Below are positions 26,568-35,583 of a stretch of 64,000 nt of DNA, piece by piece; the stretch's first letter is position 1, and each line of letters opens with the position of its first letter. The stretch is from the NCBI RefSeq assembly GCF_009720865.1, contig NZ_WNLA01000001.1, forward strand, positions 682,001-746,000, read 5' to 3'. The notes beneath the pieces are model-generated. The model did not search any database and had not been told where the DNA came from. It saw nothing but the letters and a program-made list of their open reading frames with translations. Position numbers and translations under genes: made by a program. The stretch is from Pseudoduganella ginsengisoli (GTDB taxonomy: Bacteria > Pseudomonadota > Gammaproteobacteria > Burkholderiales > Burkholderiaceae_D).

Positions 26568-27419
26568 TCAATACTGCTGGAAGGCGATGACATCTTGCTG
26601 CTGTTCGCCCAGCCCTGCAATCCCCAGCCGCATGAAGTCGCCCTTCTTCAGGAAACGCTTCGGCTTGCGGCCATTGCCCACGCCAGGCGGTGTGCCGGTG
26701 GCAATCACGTCGCCTGGTTCCAGCGTCATGAATTGCGACAGGTAGCTGATGATTTGCGGGACGGAGAAAATCATGTTGTCCGTGCTGCCCGACTGCATGC
26801 GCTTGCCGTTGAGTTCCAGGTACAGATCCAGCTTGTCCGGGAAGTACACTTCATCGCGCGTCACCAGCCACGGGCCGACTGGACCGAACGTATCGCAGCC
26901 CTTGCCTTTGTCCCACTGCGAACCGCGCTCGAACTGGAATTCGCGTTCCGAAATATCGTTGACCACGCAATAGCCGGCAATATGTTTTTCCGCATCCTTG
27001 ACGGTCACGTGGCGGGCGCGCGTGCCGATGATGACGCCCAGCTCCACTTCCCAATCCGTCTTCTTCGAACCCTTGGGCAGCATGACAGGATCGTCAGGAC
27101 CGGACAGGCAGCTGATGGCTTTCATGAACACGATGGGTTCCGTTGGAATCGGCAAGTCCATTTCCTTCGCATGGTCATAATAGTTCAAACCAATGCCGAT
27201 GAATTTGCCGATCTTCGATACCGGTACGCCAAAGCGCGGATTGCCACGCACCAGCGGCAAGTCTGCGTGTGGAATCTTGTCCAGCTTGCGCAGCACCTTG
27301 TCCGACAATTGTTCGGGACCGATATCATCGATCACGCCGGACAAGTCGCGCAGTTTGCCTTCATCATCAATCAGGCCGGGTTTTTCTTTGCCGGGACGGC
27401 CGTAACGAACCAGTTTCAT
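26568..27419 (-). CDS. Fumarylacetoacetate hydrolase-family protein
   Basis: A 283-residue FAH-superfamily enzyme. The catalytic domain (about 70-280) shows IGIGLNYYDHAKEMD, the metal-ligand glutamates in DWEVELGVIIG, VVNDISEREFQ and the GDVIATGTPPGVGNGRKP block. Relatives hydrolyse or decarboxylate 2-keto-3-deoxy acids, for example 2,4-diketo-3-deoxy-L-fuconate or ureidoglycolate. It is the last gene of a three-gene minus-strand operon after the MFS transporter, whose 3' end overlaps its 5' end by 53 bases. AAGGA precedes the ATG. Confidence 0.88.
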   Translation of the reverse strand: MKLVRYGRPGKEKPGLIDDEGKLRDLSGVIDDIGPEQLSDKVLRKLDKIPHADLPLVRGNPRFGVPVSKIGKFIGIGLNYYDHAKEMDLPIPTEPIVFMKAISCLSGPDDPVMLPKGSKKTDWEVELGVIIGTRARHVTVKDAEKHIAGYCVVNDISEREFQFERGSQWDKGKGCDTFGPVGPWLVTRDEVYFPDKLDLYLELNGKRMQSGSTDNMIFSVPQIISYLSQFMTLEPGDVIATGTPPGVGNGRKPKRFLKKGDFMRLGIAGLGEQQQDVIAFQQY

Positions 27420-28920
27420 ACATATCCTTCAACGTGAGGCCGACATTGTAACGGATGCCGCGAAAGTGCTCCGCGCAGCACTGCAACGGACGCCAGTGGC
27501 GCCATGCGAAGACCAGCAATGCCGGCAACTGCAGCACTGCCAGCGCGCCAAACGCGGCCTGATAGGCAATGGCGGGATAGTGTTGCAGCGTATCCGGCTG
27601 CCACTGTCCGAGCACGAGGCCGAAGCCCGCCTGCACGCAAAACGCGGCCAGGAAAATAAACAGGTTCAGGCAAGTCGAAGCGCGCCCGGTCAGTGCAGGC
27701 GGCATCGCTTGCGCAACGATGGCGTAGTCGATGCCCGTGATGGTGCCCGTCAGCGTGAACAGCACTGCCAGCTGTGCAGCGGCCGGCCGCCAGTCCAGCG
27801 CAATCCCCAGTTGCACGGCGATGAACAGCGCGGTGCCGCAAGCGGCAACGGACAGCGGTGCAATGCCGCGCTTTGCCGCCCACTCGGTGATCATGCCGGT
27901 GGCAATGGCGCCGAACACCACGGCCGCCATGCCCAGGTACAGCAGCCACGCTATTGCCTGCGGCGAATAGCGGCCCACGTCTTGCAGCCAGCGGGCGATC
28001 CACAATCCTTGCACGCCGAAGAACACGGCATGGGGCAACAGCATCAGCGCTGCCGTGGAGCGGAACACGGGGTGGATGCAGATGTCGTAAAACATGCGCC
28101 GGTTGAAGGGCTTGCGCGGCGTAGCAGGCGGCGTGGGAGCCAACAGCCAGATCAGCAGCGCGATGATGGCGCAGCCTGCCGCCAGCATGACGAACAGCCA
28201 GCGCCAGTCCATGTAGTGCAAGGCCAGCCGCACCGGCAGCGTGGCGCTGGCCGCGCCCAGCCCTCCCACGGCGATCAGGTAGCCTTGCACGGATGGCAGC
28301 TTGGCCGGCGAAATCCACGTGGACACGGCCTTCACTGCCCCCATGAAGCAGCCCGCCAGTCCCAGGCCCATGATGGCGCGCGCCACGACCAGCTGGATAA
28401 ATTCACGGCTGCCGGCAAACACCAGCGCCCCCAGCACGGCCAGCCACAGCATCGCGCATTGCACGAGGCGGGGCCCGAAGCGGTCCAGCGCCATGCCGAC
28501 CGGCAGTTGCGCCACGGCGAACGTGAAGAAGTACGCGCTGGTGAGGAGTCCCAGCTGCGCTGAATTGAGCCCCAGCGCTTCGGTCAATTGCGGCGCCAGG
28601 ATGGCATTGATGTTGCGCAGCAGGCTGGACATGAAGTGGCCCAGTGCGAATGGCAGGAACACGAGGCAAAACATCGACGCCGGAGACAGCGTGCCGGGAA
28701 TTCGCACGCGCCCGATAAAGGCCGGGACGCCGAAGGTCAGCCAATCCGGCTGAATGGGCTGGGGTTCATGCTGGCCGGCGCTAACACCATGGCGCGCCTC
28801 CGGTGGCATCAACGTGGGCTGGACCATGCTGCCGGCGGTCGCGGGAGAGGCGCAAGCGCCGGCGATGGGCAAGGCGGCCCCCTGGGCGGCGGCCTTGCCG
28901 CCGTGATAGTGGTCATCCAT
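27367..28920 (-). CDS. Major facilitator superfamily transporter
   Basis: A 517-residue MFS permease with a long hydrophilic N-terminus (about 75 residues, histidine and glycine near the start) and about 12 membrane segments. The A-like motif GMALDRFGPRLVQ after helix 2 and the following ARAIMGLGLAGCFMGA are family features. The substrate is not deducible. The ATG at 28920 has TGAGG; an ATG 18 codons upstream lies over the kamA-like gene. It starts ten bases after that gene and overlaps the FAH gene by 53 bases, so the three products probably act together on one small organic acid or amino acid. Confidence 0.88.
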   Translation of the reverse strand: MDDHYHGGKAAAQGAALPIAGACASPATAGSMVQPTLMPPEARHGVSAGQHEPQPIQPDWLTFGVPAFIGRVRIPGTLSPASMFCLVFLPFALGHFMSSLLRNINAILAPQLTEALGLNSAQLGLLTSAYFFTFAVAQLPVGMALDRFGPRLVQCAMLWLAVLGALVFAGSREFIQLVVARAIMGLGLAGCFMGAVKAVSTWISPAKLPSVQGYLIAVGGLGAASATLPVRLALHYMDWRWLFVMLAAGCAIIALLIWLLAPTPPATPRKPFNRRMFYDICIHPVFRSTAALMLLPHAVFFGVQGLWIARWLQDVGRYSPQAIAWLLYLGMAAVVFGAIATGMITEWAAKRGIAPLSVAACGTALFIAVQLGIALDWRPAAAQLAVLFTLTGTITGIDYAIVAQAMPPALTGRASTCLNLFIFLAAFCVQAGFGLVLGQWQPDTLQHYPAIAYQAAFGALAVLQLPALLVFAWRHWRPLQCCAEHFRGIRYNVGLTLKDMYETGSLRPSRQRKTRPD

Positions 28921-28930
28921 GGCGCGATCC

Positions 28931-30307
28931 TCATGCGGCGTTGCTCTGCACTGCACAGTCGTGGGAATTGCCACGCACGGCCGCCAGCGGAATCACCTTG
29001 CGCGGCATCGGTTCGTCTTCCTCGAAGAAGAAGCGCTCCTTGCCAAACGCCGGCACCAGGTCATCCATCCACGTGGCGTTCGGATCGAACTTCGCATAGA
29101 ACGGCTTGCGCACCCAGTCGGGATTGCGCGCCTGCAGGAACTGCAGCGCAAACACTTTCTCACCGCCGATCGTAGCCACGCCATCGATCACCACCTTGCC
29201 GGGAAAGGCGCTCATCGACGGTCCCCGCACAGTGCGCGACAAGCCGGACACCATCTGGTACGCCTGCCGGAAAATCTCATGCGCGCGGGCCAGCGGCAGC
29301 TGGAAGTATTCGCGCGGCCCCGTATCCCGCTCCACGAACATGTAATATGGGATCGCGCCCAGCCGAACACCGGTGGTCCACAATTCCGCCCAGCTGCGCG
29401 GATCTTCATTGATGTGGCGAATCAGCGGCCCCTGCATGCGCAGCGTAGCGCCAGTGCCGACAATGCGCTTGACGGCTTGCTGCGCCACATCCTGCCGCAA
29501 TTCCACCGCATGGTTGTAATGCCCCATGATGGCCATGTTCTTGCCGCTGGCAACCACCTTTTCAAACAGCCGCAGTAAATCATCCGCATCGCGGTCGCTG
29601 ACGTAGCGCTGCGGCCAGTACGCAACCGACTTGGTGCCGATGCGGATGTTCTGGATATGCGCGAGATCCGGCGCCAGCAGCGGTTCAATGAATTCCGCCA
29701 GCGAGCGGGTATTCATGATCATCGGGTCGCCGCCCGTGATCAGCACGTCCGTCACGTCGGGATGCGCGCGCAGGTAGGACACCAGTTGCGTGGTTTCCTT
29801 CGCATCGAACTTCATGTCGTCCATGCCGACGAATTGCGGCCAGCGGAAACAGAATGTGCAATACGCATGGCACGTCTGGCCCGCACTGGGAAAGAACAGC
29901 ACCGTCTCCTTGTACTTGTGCTGCAAGCCTTTCAGCGGCGCGTCATTCACGCGCGGCACGTTGTGCGTCATTTGTCCGGCCGGATGGGGATTCATGCGCA
30001 TGCGGATGCCGTGCACCAGTTGCGCAATGGCGGCTTCATCGCGCGTGTCCGCCAGCACCAGGTCGCGCAGCTGCGCGTATTCTTGCGCAGGCAGCATGTC
30101 GCGGTGGGGGAACACGAGACGGTAAATGGGGTCGTCCGGAATGTTGTTCCAGTCGATCAGCTGGTCCAGCACATATTCATTGGTGCGGAAGGGCAGCACG
30201 TGCGATACCACTTGCACGGCTTCCTGCAATTCTTGCGGGATCAAATCCCACTGGCTGGCCTGGCGGATGGTCTGGCGGGTGTAAGGCTTGAATTTGGCGG
30301 GTTGCAT
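28931..30307 (-). CDS. KamA-family radical SAM protein (lysine 2,3-aminomutase-like)
   Basis: A 458-residue radical SAM/PLP aminomutase-family protein. The cluster motif CxxxCxxC is C146-HAY-C150-TF-C153, followed by ITGGDPMIM (SAM-binding GGD) and a C-terminal FPGKVVIDG that is in the place of the PLP-lysine motif. It is longer than the EpmB translation-factor aminomutase (about 340) and nearer to catabolic KamA length, but EpmB-like or other amino-acid aminomutase roles cannot be excluded. The ATG at 30307 has AGGAG. It heads the operon with the MFS and FAH genes. Confidence 0.85.
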   Translation of the reverse strand: MQPAKFKPYTRQTIRQASQWDLIPQELQEAVQVVSHVLPFRTNEYVLDQLIDWNNIPDDPIYRLVFPHRDMLPAQEYAQLRDLVLADTRDEAAIAQLVHGIRMRMNPHPAGQMTHNVPRVNDAPLKGLQHKYKETVLFFPSAGQTCHAYCTFCFRWPQFVGMDDMKFDAKETTQLVSYLRAHPDVTDVLITGGDPMIMNTRSLAEFIEPLLAPDLAHIQNIRIGTKSVAYWPQRYVSDRDADDLLRLFEKVVASGKNMAIMGHYNHAVELRQDVAQQAVKRIVGTGATLRMQGPLIRHINEDPRSWAELWTTGVRLGAIPYYMFVERDTGPREYFQLPLARAHEIFRQAYQMVSGLSRTVRGPSMSAFPGKVVIDGVATIGGEKVFALQFLQARNPDWVRKPFYAKFDPNATWMDDLVPAFGKERFFFEEDEPMPRKVIPLAAVRGNSHDCAVQSNAA

Positions 30308-30528
30308 GGCAGTTCTCCTGGTTGGTGGGCCGGATTTCATCGTAGGCGTCGCGTTCGCTGTCGAATTGCCAAACATCAATATCCATATGGAAATTCTCAC
30401 CAATTCCCACCAACGTTGACACGCCCACGCACATTTCCCCCTGGCACGCACTGTCCTTGCGAAAGCGCAATTTTTCCTGCAAGCACGAGGCGTAAATTAC
30501 TTGTGCGCAATTCACCGAGGAGCCCACC

Positions 30529-30987
30529 ATGAACCGTTTGCTGACCGCCGCCCTGCTGACCTTTGCCATGACTGCCGCCACTGCCGCCTATGGCGCGGAG
30601 CCCACCGAGAAAGATGCCATCGCCATGGCGGAACGGGGCGCCGCTTATGTGAAAGCGCATGGCAAGGAAGAAATGATGAAAAAGATTTCCGCCAAAGATG
30701 CGGATTTTGTACAGGGACCGCTGTATGTCGACATGCGCGACCTGCACACGGGCATCGTGCTGGCGCATCCCATCAACCCATCCATCGTGGGCAAAGATTT
30801 GACAGACGTCCCCGATGCCAGCGGCAAGAAGTACCGGCGCGAAATCATTGAACTGGCGGCGTCCAAAGGCAAAGGCTGGGTCGACTACATGTACAAGAAC
30901 CCTGTGACCGGCAAGATCGAACCGAAGACCACCTACATCTTGCGGGTCGGCGACGTGGTGCTGGAAGCCGGCATTTATAAGAAATGA
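30529..30987 (+). CDS. Secreted single-Cache-domain protein
   Basis: A 152-residue protein with a signal peptide ending AYG-A (about residue 22), followed by one small-ligand Cache domain: [49 protein letters not shown] and [25 protein letters not shown]. Such domains bind small organic acids and amino acids. It has no membrane anchor or output domain. It lies seven bases before a chemoreceptor gene that lacks its own Cache domain, so it probably works as a periplasmic ligand-binding partner for that receptor. A GAGGAG site precedes the ATG. Confidence 0.85.
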   Translation: MNRLLTAALLTFAMTAATAAYGAEPTEKDAIAMAERGAAYVKAHGKEEMMKKISAKDADFVQGPLYVDMRDLHTGIVLAHPINPSIVGKDLTDVPDASGKKYRREIIELAASKGKGWVDYMYKNPVTGKIEPKTTYILRVGDVVLEAGIYKK

Positions 30988-30994
30988 GGCCGCC

Positions 30995-32650
30995 ATGCTG
31001 AACCAATTGCGGATTGCGCCCAAGCTGTTGCTGGCGCCGGCACTGGCGGTGGCGCTGCTGATGGCGACGGCGGGCGGTGCGTATTACGGGCTGGTACGCC
31101 AGAACGCCACCATGGAAAACCTGGTGCAGGTGCGCGCCGCGCGCCTGCAGGCCGCCGCCGCCGTCACAGGCGAAGCGCGTTATGCGCATGCACACATTTA
31201 CCAGTTGCTGGCATGGATCAACGGCAGCTTTGCGCAAGCGCGGCTCGATGCGCTGGCAGCGCAAATCCGCACGCGGCATGGCGCCATTGAAAAGCAGCTG
31301 GCGCAATTGGCCAGCGTGGCAGAACCGGCTGAGCTGGCCATCGTGGAAGCCTCTACACGCGCGCTGGCGTCATACCGCAAGGCGGTGCTGGAAACAATGG
31401 AAATTGCGGCAGTCGATCAATCGATTGCCACCAATTCCATGGCCAAGGCCGAGAGCCAGTTCGAAGCATTGAACGGGGAACTGGGCAAGCTGGCCGCGCT
31501 GGAACAGGCGCTCAGCGCGCAGGCGCAAGTGCAGGCCAAAGATGAATTCCACGCGCTGGGGGCCGCCATGGCGGGCATGGTGCTGCTGTCGGCAGCGCTG
31601 TCGCTGGTGGTGACCCTATTCCTGCGGCGCGCCATGCTGCGCGGCATCCACGGCATTGCGGACGTCGTGCGCAACCTGGCGGCGGGCCGGCTGGCGCCCG
31701 GCAAGACGTGCGCGGGGCGCGATGAAATTGCCGAGACGGGCCGATTGCTGGACCAAACCATGGACAAGCTCAACGGCACGCTGCGCACCATCCACGAGGC
31801 AGTCAGCACCATCGACACGGCTTCGCATGAAATCGCCAGCGGCAATATGGATTTATCGAACCGCACGGAGCGCCAGGCCGCGTCGCTGGAAGAAACCGCC
31901 AGCGCCATCCAAAGCCTGACGCAAGCGGTGCGCAGCAATGCCGACCATGCGCGCGCCGCGTGCGAACTGGCGGCGCGCGCCAGCAGCCTCGCGGGCCTGG
32001 GCGGCGAGTCCGTCACGCAGGCCGTGGCCAGCATGGAATCGATACGGGCCAGTTCGCGCCGCATCGTGGAAATCATCAGCGTCATCGATGGCATTGCGTT
32101 CCAGACCAATATCCTGGCGCTCAATGCCGCCGTGGAAGCGGCGCGGGCGGGCGAAGCGGGACGGGGCTTTGCCGTGGTGGCGTCTGAAGTGCGCACCCTG
32201 GCGCAGCGCTCCGCTGCGGCGGCGAAGGAAATCAAATCATTGATCAGCGCGTCCGTCGCCACCATCGACAGCGGCGCCGCCTGCGTCAACGCGGCCGGCG
32301 CCAGCATGGGCGATATCGTTGATTCCGTGCGCCAGGTCAATGACGTCATCGCACACATCAGCCAGGCCAGCACGCAGCAGGCGCAGGGCATCGAAGAAGT
32401 CAATCACGCCGTGTGCCAGATCGACGACGTGACGCAGCAAAATGCCGCGCTGGTGGAACAGGCGGCAGCGGCAGCGGCCAGCCTGCAAGAGCAGGCCGTG
32501 AATTTGACGCGGGCAGTGGGCGTGTTCCAGGTGGCGGAAGAAGTGGCGCCAGCGCTGCCGGAAGGGTATGCGCCGCGCGAACGGCGCGCGCCGGGCAGTC
32601 CCATGCGGGCGCTGGGCAGCGGCATGCAGCGGCAGGTACGGACTGCGTAG
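30995..32650 (+). CDS. Methyl-accepting chemotaxis protein (four-helix-bundle type sensor)
   Basis: A 551-residue chemoreceptor. Membrane helix 1 spans about residues 9-31, the helical periplasmic part about 32-185, membrane helix 2 about 187-210, then HAMP and a cytoplasmic coiled coil. The conserved signalling tip reads [40 protein letters not shown]. There is no NWETF-type tether at the C-terminus. It follows the secreted Cache gene by seven bases and is very likely co-expressed with it. It signals to CheA/CheW, which are not in this window. Confidence 0.93.
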   Translation: MLNQLRIAPKLLLAPALAVALLMATAGGAYYGLVRQNATMENLVQVRAARLQAAAAVTGEARYAHAHIYQLLAWINGSFAQARLDALAAQIRTRHGAIEKQLAQLASVAEPAELAIVEASTRALASYRKAVLETMEIAAVDQSIATNSMAKAESQFEALNGELGKLAALEQALSAQAQVQAKDEFHALGAAMAGMVLLSAALSLVVTLFLRRAMLRGIHGIADVVRNLAAGRLAPGKTCAGRDEIAETGRLLDQTMDKLNGTLRTIHEAVSTIDTASHEIASGNMDLSNRTERQAASLEETASAIQSLTQAVRSNADHARAACELAARASSLAGLGGESVTQAVASMESIRASSRRIVEIISVIDGIAFQTNILALNAAVEAARAGEAGRGFAVVASEVRTLAQRSAAAAKEIKSLISASVATIDSGAACVNAAGASMGDIVDSVRQVNDVIAHISQASTQQAQGIEEVNHAVCQIDDVTQQNAALVEQAAAAAASLQEQAVNLTRAVGVFQVAEEVAPALPEGYAPRERRAPGSPMRALGSGMQRQVRTA

Positions 32651-32651
32651 T

Positions 32652-33224
32652 CTACCGGAACGGGCGGCTGACGAACTTCGAGCCGGCTTCACCGAAGCGC
32701 CATGGCACGTCCACTGCCTTTGAAATGCCAATGCGCGGGCCAATCACCACATCCGGCTCCCGCTCCCGCGCAATCAATTCAAACGGCGGCGCCGCCAGCG
32801 ACAAGCCGTTATACGCACGCGTAACGGCCAGCGCCTGGCACAGTTTGCCCGGCCCGGAGCACAGCATGCGTTCATCGTCCTGCCGGCGCCGCACACGCAT
32901 CGCCCCGAGTCCATGCAGCGGCTCCAGCGCACGGATCAGCACACCGGCGCCATGCCCCGCTTCCATGCAGACAAAATTCAGGCACCAATGGATACCGTGC
33001 GACAGGTACACATAGGCATGGCCCGGCGGCCCGAACATCGAGCCGTTGCGTTCCGTGGGACCGTTATACGTATGGGAAGCCGGATCGTCGCGGTCATACG
33101 CTTCCACTTCGACGATGCGGCCGCCTACGCCATTGACCAGCACGGTCACGCCGATCAGCTGCGGCGCAACGAGCGCGGACGGCTGGGCAAAGTCGATGTT
33201 GGCAAGAATGGAAGATGCTGTCAT
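32652..33224 (-). CDS. DNA-3-methyladenine glycosylase (AAG/MPG family)
   Basis: A 190-residue base-excision repair enzyme of the eukaryote-type MPG family. Diagnostic blocks are ARxLIG-like [37 protein letters not shown] with the catalytic glutamate in [34 protein letters not shown] and [12 protein letters not shown]. It removes alkylated purines and hypoxanthine from DNA. Length is normal. Its stop lies next to that of the convergent chemoreceptor gene. It is unrelated to the deoxyinosine glycosylase at 46.6 kb, giving two independent hypoxanthine repair routes in the window. Confidence 0.93.
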   Translation of the reverse strand: MTASSILANIDFAQPSALVAPQLIGVTVLVNGVGGRIVEVEAYDRDDPASHTYNGPTERNGSMFGPPGHAYVYLSHGIHWCLNFVCMEAGHGAGVLIRALEPLHGLGAMRVRRRQDDERMLCSGPGKLCQALAVTRAYNGLSLAAPPFELIAREREPDVVIGPRIGISKAVDVPWRFGEAGSKFVSRPFR

Positions 33225-33439
33225 TCCGGCATGATAGCGCGGCTATCGTGACAAAAGCGCCATCTTCATCTGTCACAATTACGTCAAATTCATCGTTTTT
33301 ACAGGGAATTTCAAATTTTATTTGCACTGCGGTAACCAGGATCAGGCGATAATCTCCACTTGCCTGTCCGGCAGGCGCAGCCGTAGTAGGCTATAGTGCT
33401 CCTAACGGACGAGATTAAAATCATCACCAGCTTGCCATC

Positions 33440-34306
33440 ATGACCACAGTAGCAGTCCCAGCTCAGGTAATTGAAACGTCGGTGGAAGACGCCTTGTTGC
33501 GTTCCATCCGTATCCCGCCGCGTCCCAGCCTGCTGGTGGACTTGCAACAGGAGCTGGCGGTGCAAGATCCGTCGCCGCGCAAGATCGCCCGCATTATCGG
33601 CAATGACGTCGGCATGTCGGGCGCGCTGCTGAAGCTGGCCAACTCGCCGTTCTTTGGCGCGGCGCGCAAGGCAAAATCCGTCGAACAGGCCATCAACTTC
33701 CTGGGCATCAACCACTGTGCGGCCTTGCTGACGGGCTTGCTGGCAAAGGAAGCCATCGGCGGCAATGACAGCGCGTTGAATACATTCTGGGAAACGTCGG
33801 CCCGGCGCGCGCAAGCTGTCGTGTTTGCATCGCGCAAGCTGCGCATCGCGCCGCCCGACATCGCCCATACGTTCGGCCTGTTTTGCGATATCGGCGTGCC
33901 ATTGCTGATGGACCGCTTCCCGGATTACAAAGACACGTTCGCCCTTGCACAGCAAGAACCGGTTGGTAAAATCACGGCCATTGAAGATGCCCGCCATGCG
34001 ACCAACCATGCTGCCATCGGCTGCCTGCTGGCCCGCAACTGGGGCTTGTCGCCCGACGTGTCGTGGGCCATCCTGCACCACCATGATTACGAAGTGATGG
34101 AAGATGCCGCCACCGACGACGCCGTGCGCTCGCTGGTGGCCCTGTCCGTCATCGCAGAAAAAGGCATCCGCCGCTACCACGGCTATACGGATTCGCTGGA
34201 ATGGGACAAAGGCGGCGACTACGCTTGCGCGCACCTGGGCCTGAACGACGATGAAGTTGCCGACTTGCTGGACGAGTTGCACGACACTTTCCATATCGAA
34301 CAATAA
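33440..34306 (+). CDS. HDOD-domain signalling protein
   Basis: A 288-residue protein made almost entirely of one HDOD domain: PPRPSLLVDLQQELAVQDPSPRKIARIIGNDVGMSGALLKLANSPFFG at the N-terminus, INFLGINHCAALLTGLL in the middle and GCLLARNWGLSPDVSWAILHHHDYE near residue 210. HDOD proteins usually modulate motility, biofilm or stress signalling without enzymatic activity of their own. The start has a weak ribosome site; the preceding 215-base gap holds the promoter region. Its stop directly abuts the ATG of the next gene, so the two form an operon. Confidence 0.88.
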   Translation: MTTVAVPAQVIETSVEDALLRSIRIPPRPSLLVDLQQELAVQDPSPRKIARIIGNDVGMSGALLKLANSPFFGAARKAKSVEQAINFLGINHCAALLTGLLAKEAIGGNDSALNTFWETSARRAQAVVFASRKLRIAPPDIAHTFGLFCDIGVPLLMDRFPDYKDTFALAQQEPVGKITAIEDARHATNHAAIGCLLARNWGLSPDVSWAILHHHDYEVMEDAATDDAVRSLVALSVIAEKGIRRYHGYTDSLEWDKGGDYACAHLGLNDDEVADLLDELHDTFHIEQ

Positions 34307-35500
34307 ATGCAGAACAAGAAGCGCCCTGCCCCCCGCAAAACCCCTCAAGAAGATCAAGATGATGTGCTGAGCGACGCCCTGTGCGCGCTGGCCCTGGAAC
34401 TGGCCGAACAGGAAGACGCTGAAACCGAAGGCGCTGAACTGCGGCGCAAGCACAATGACTTCGTGCGCCTGGTGCGCAAATACGTGCAGCAGCAAAAAGA
34501 TGAGCTGCTGTACACAGCGGTCATGCAGGCGCGCGACGAAGACGTGGCAGCCTGGCGTTTGCTGCGCGAAACCGTGGAAGAAGCAGCCGGCACCATCCAC
34601 GTGCGCCGCGATAACGCGCCGGACATGGAAATCAATGCATTTGCTATTCCCGTCTTCGTGCACAGCACCGGCGGCTTGCAGCAAGAGCAAGCCTTCGCCG
34701 ATGACGCTGCGTATGACGCCTTGCTGGCCTCGTTTACGGCGGCAGGACTGGAAGCGCCCAAGGCGCGCGTGGTGCTGGTACGCCATGCGTATGCGCTGGA
34801 CGAAATGACCCGCATCCGCTACGGCCACTTGAATGCCATGGTGCGCGAAGCGGCCAGCGCCATGATGGATAAAAAAGTCGTTGCCGCGCCGGCGCTGGAC
34901 CGCAGCATTGCCGGCTGGCCGAAAAACGAATTCGGTCCGGACGACAGCGCCGTCGAACTGCGCTTCCTGCTGGGCTTTGCACTGAAGCGCGCTGATGATC
35001 CGTTCTACGCCATACCGGAACAGGAAGCGGCGCAGGATGCCTACTTCGCGGCCCGCCTGGAGCGCTACCGCCAGTGGAGCACGGACGTCGCCCCGTTGGT
35101 GGCGCGCTGCCTGGCCGGCCAGCGTGAAATACAGCTGAACTTCCTGTACCAGGATTTGTTCTATGGCGCGCTGGAACAGGGCCGGCTGGAACACGCGACT
35201 TTGGAAATGCTGGCGCAATTGCGCGCGGTGCTGGACAGTGGCGCCACGCCGGCCCGCATCGTCATTGCTCCTGCCGAGGCGCGCAATGAAACCGTGCTGC
35301 GCGTCGTGCTGTATGGCGCCGATGGCAGCCGCCTGGCTGCGTGCGACAAGCCTGTCGATCCGGATTGCGATGTCGGCGCGGAAGCCGATGACGTGGCCGA
35401 TGCCCTGTCCACCTTGGGCATCACGGCCGAATCAATCGAACTGGCGGCCGGCTATGACAACATGGGCCGCCCGATGGATGCGCGCCCGATGGCATCTTGA
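34307..35500 (+). CDS. DUF2863-like protein of unknown function
   Basis: A 397-residue cytoplasmic protein that I associate, from memory, with the Burkholderiales family DUF2863; the function is unknown. The N-terminus is charged (MQNKKRPAPRKTPQEDQDDV) and followed by a helical acidic region, then a mixed alpha/beta body with FAIPVFVHSTGGL, VRHAYALDEMTRIRYGHL and LNFLYQDLFYGALEQGRLEH. The C-terminal part has an acidic DPDCDVGAEADDVADAL stretch. No signal peptide, membrane helix or cysteine-rich motif is seen. It begins at the base after the HDOD stop. Confidence 0.65.
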   Translation: MQNKKRPAPRKTPQEDQDDVLSDALCALALELAEQEDAETEGAELRRKHNDFVRLVRKYVQQQKDELLYTAVMQARDEDVAAWRLLRETVEEAAGTIHVRRDNAPDMEINAFAIPVFVHSTGGLQQEQAFADDAAYDALLASFTAAGLEAPKARVVLVRHAYALDEMTRIRYGHLNAMVREAASAMMDKKVVAAPALDRSIAGWPKNEFGPDDSAVELRFLLGFALKRADDPFYAIPEQEAAQDAYFAARLERYRQWSTDVAPLVARCLAGQREIQLNFLYQDLFYGALEQGRLEHATLEMLAQLRAVLDSGATPARIVIAPAEARNETVLRVVLYGADGSRLAACDKPVDPDCDVGAEADDVADALSTLGITAESIELAAGYDNMGRPMDARPMAS

Positions 35501-35583
35501 TACGCGTTCGCTGCACTGCGGCATAACAACTTTTTGACAGCGGCACAGCGCGGGCAGATACTGGTTTCATCAGTGAGGCCACT

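Noticed and set aside
33311..35218. A 635-codon minus-strand frame opposite the HDOD and DUF2863-like genes
   Set aside because: The plus-strand genes have family motifs and tight spacing; the antisense product has low-complexity Gln/His/Arg composition.
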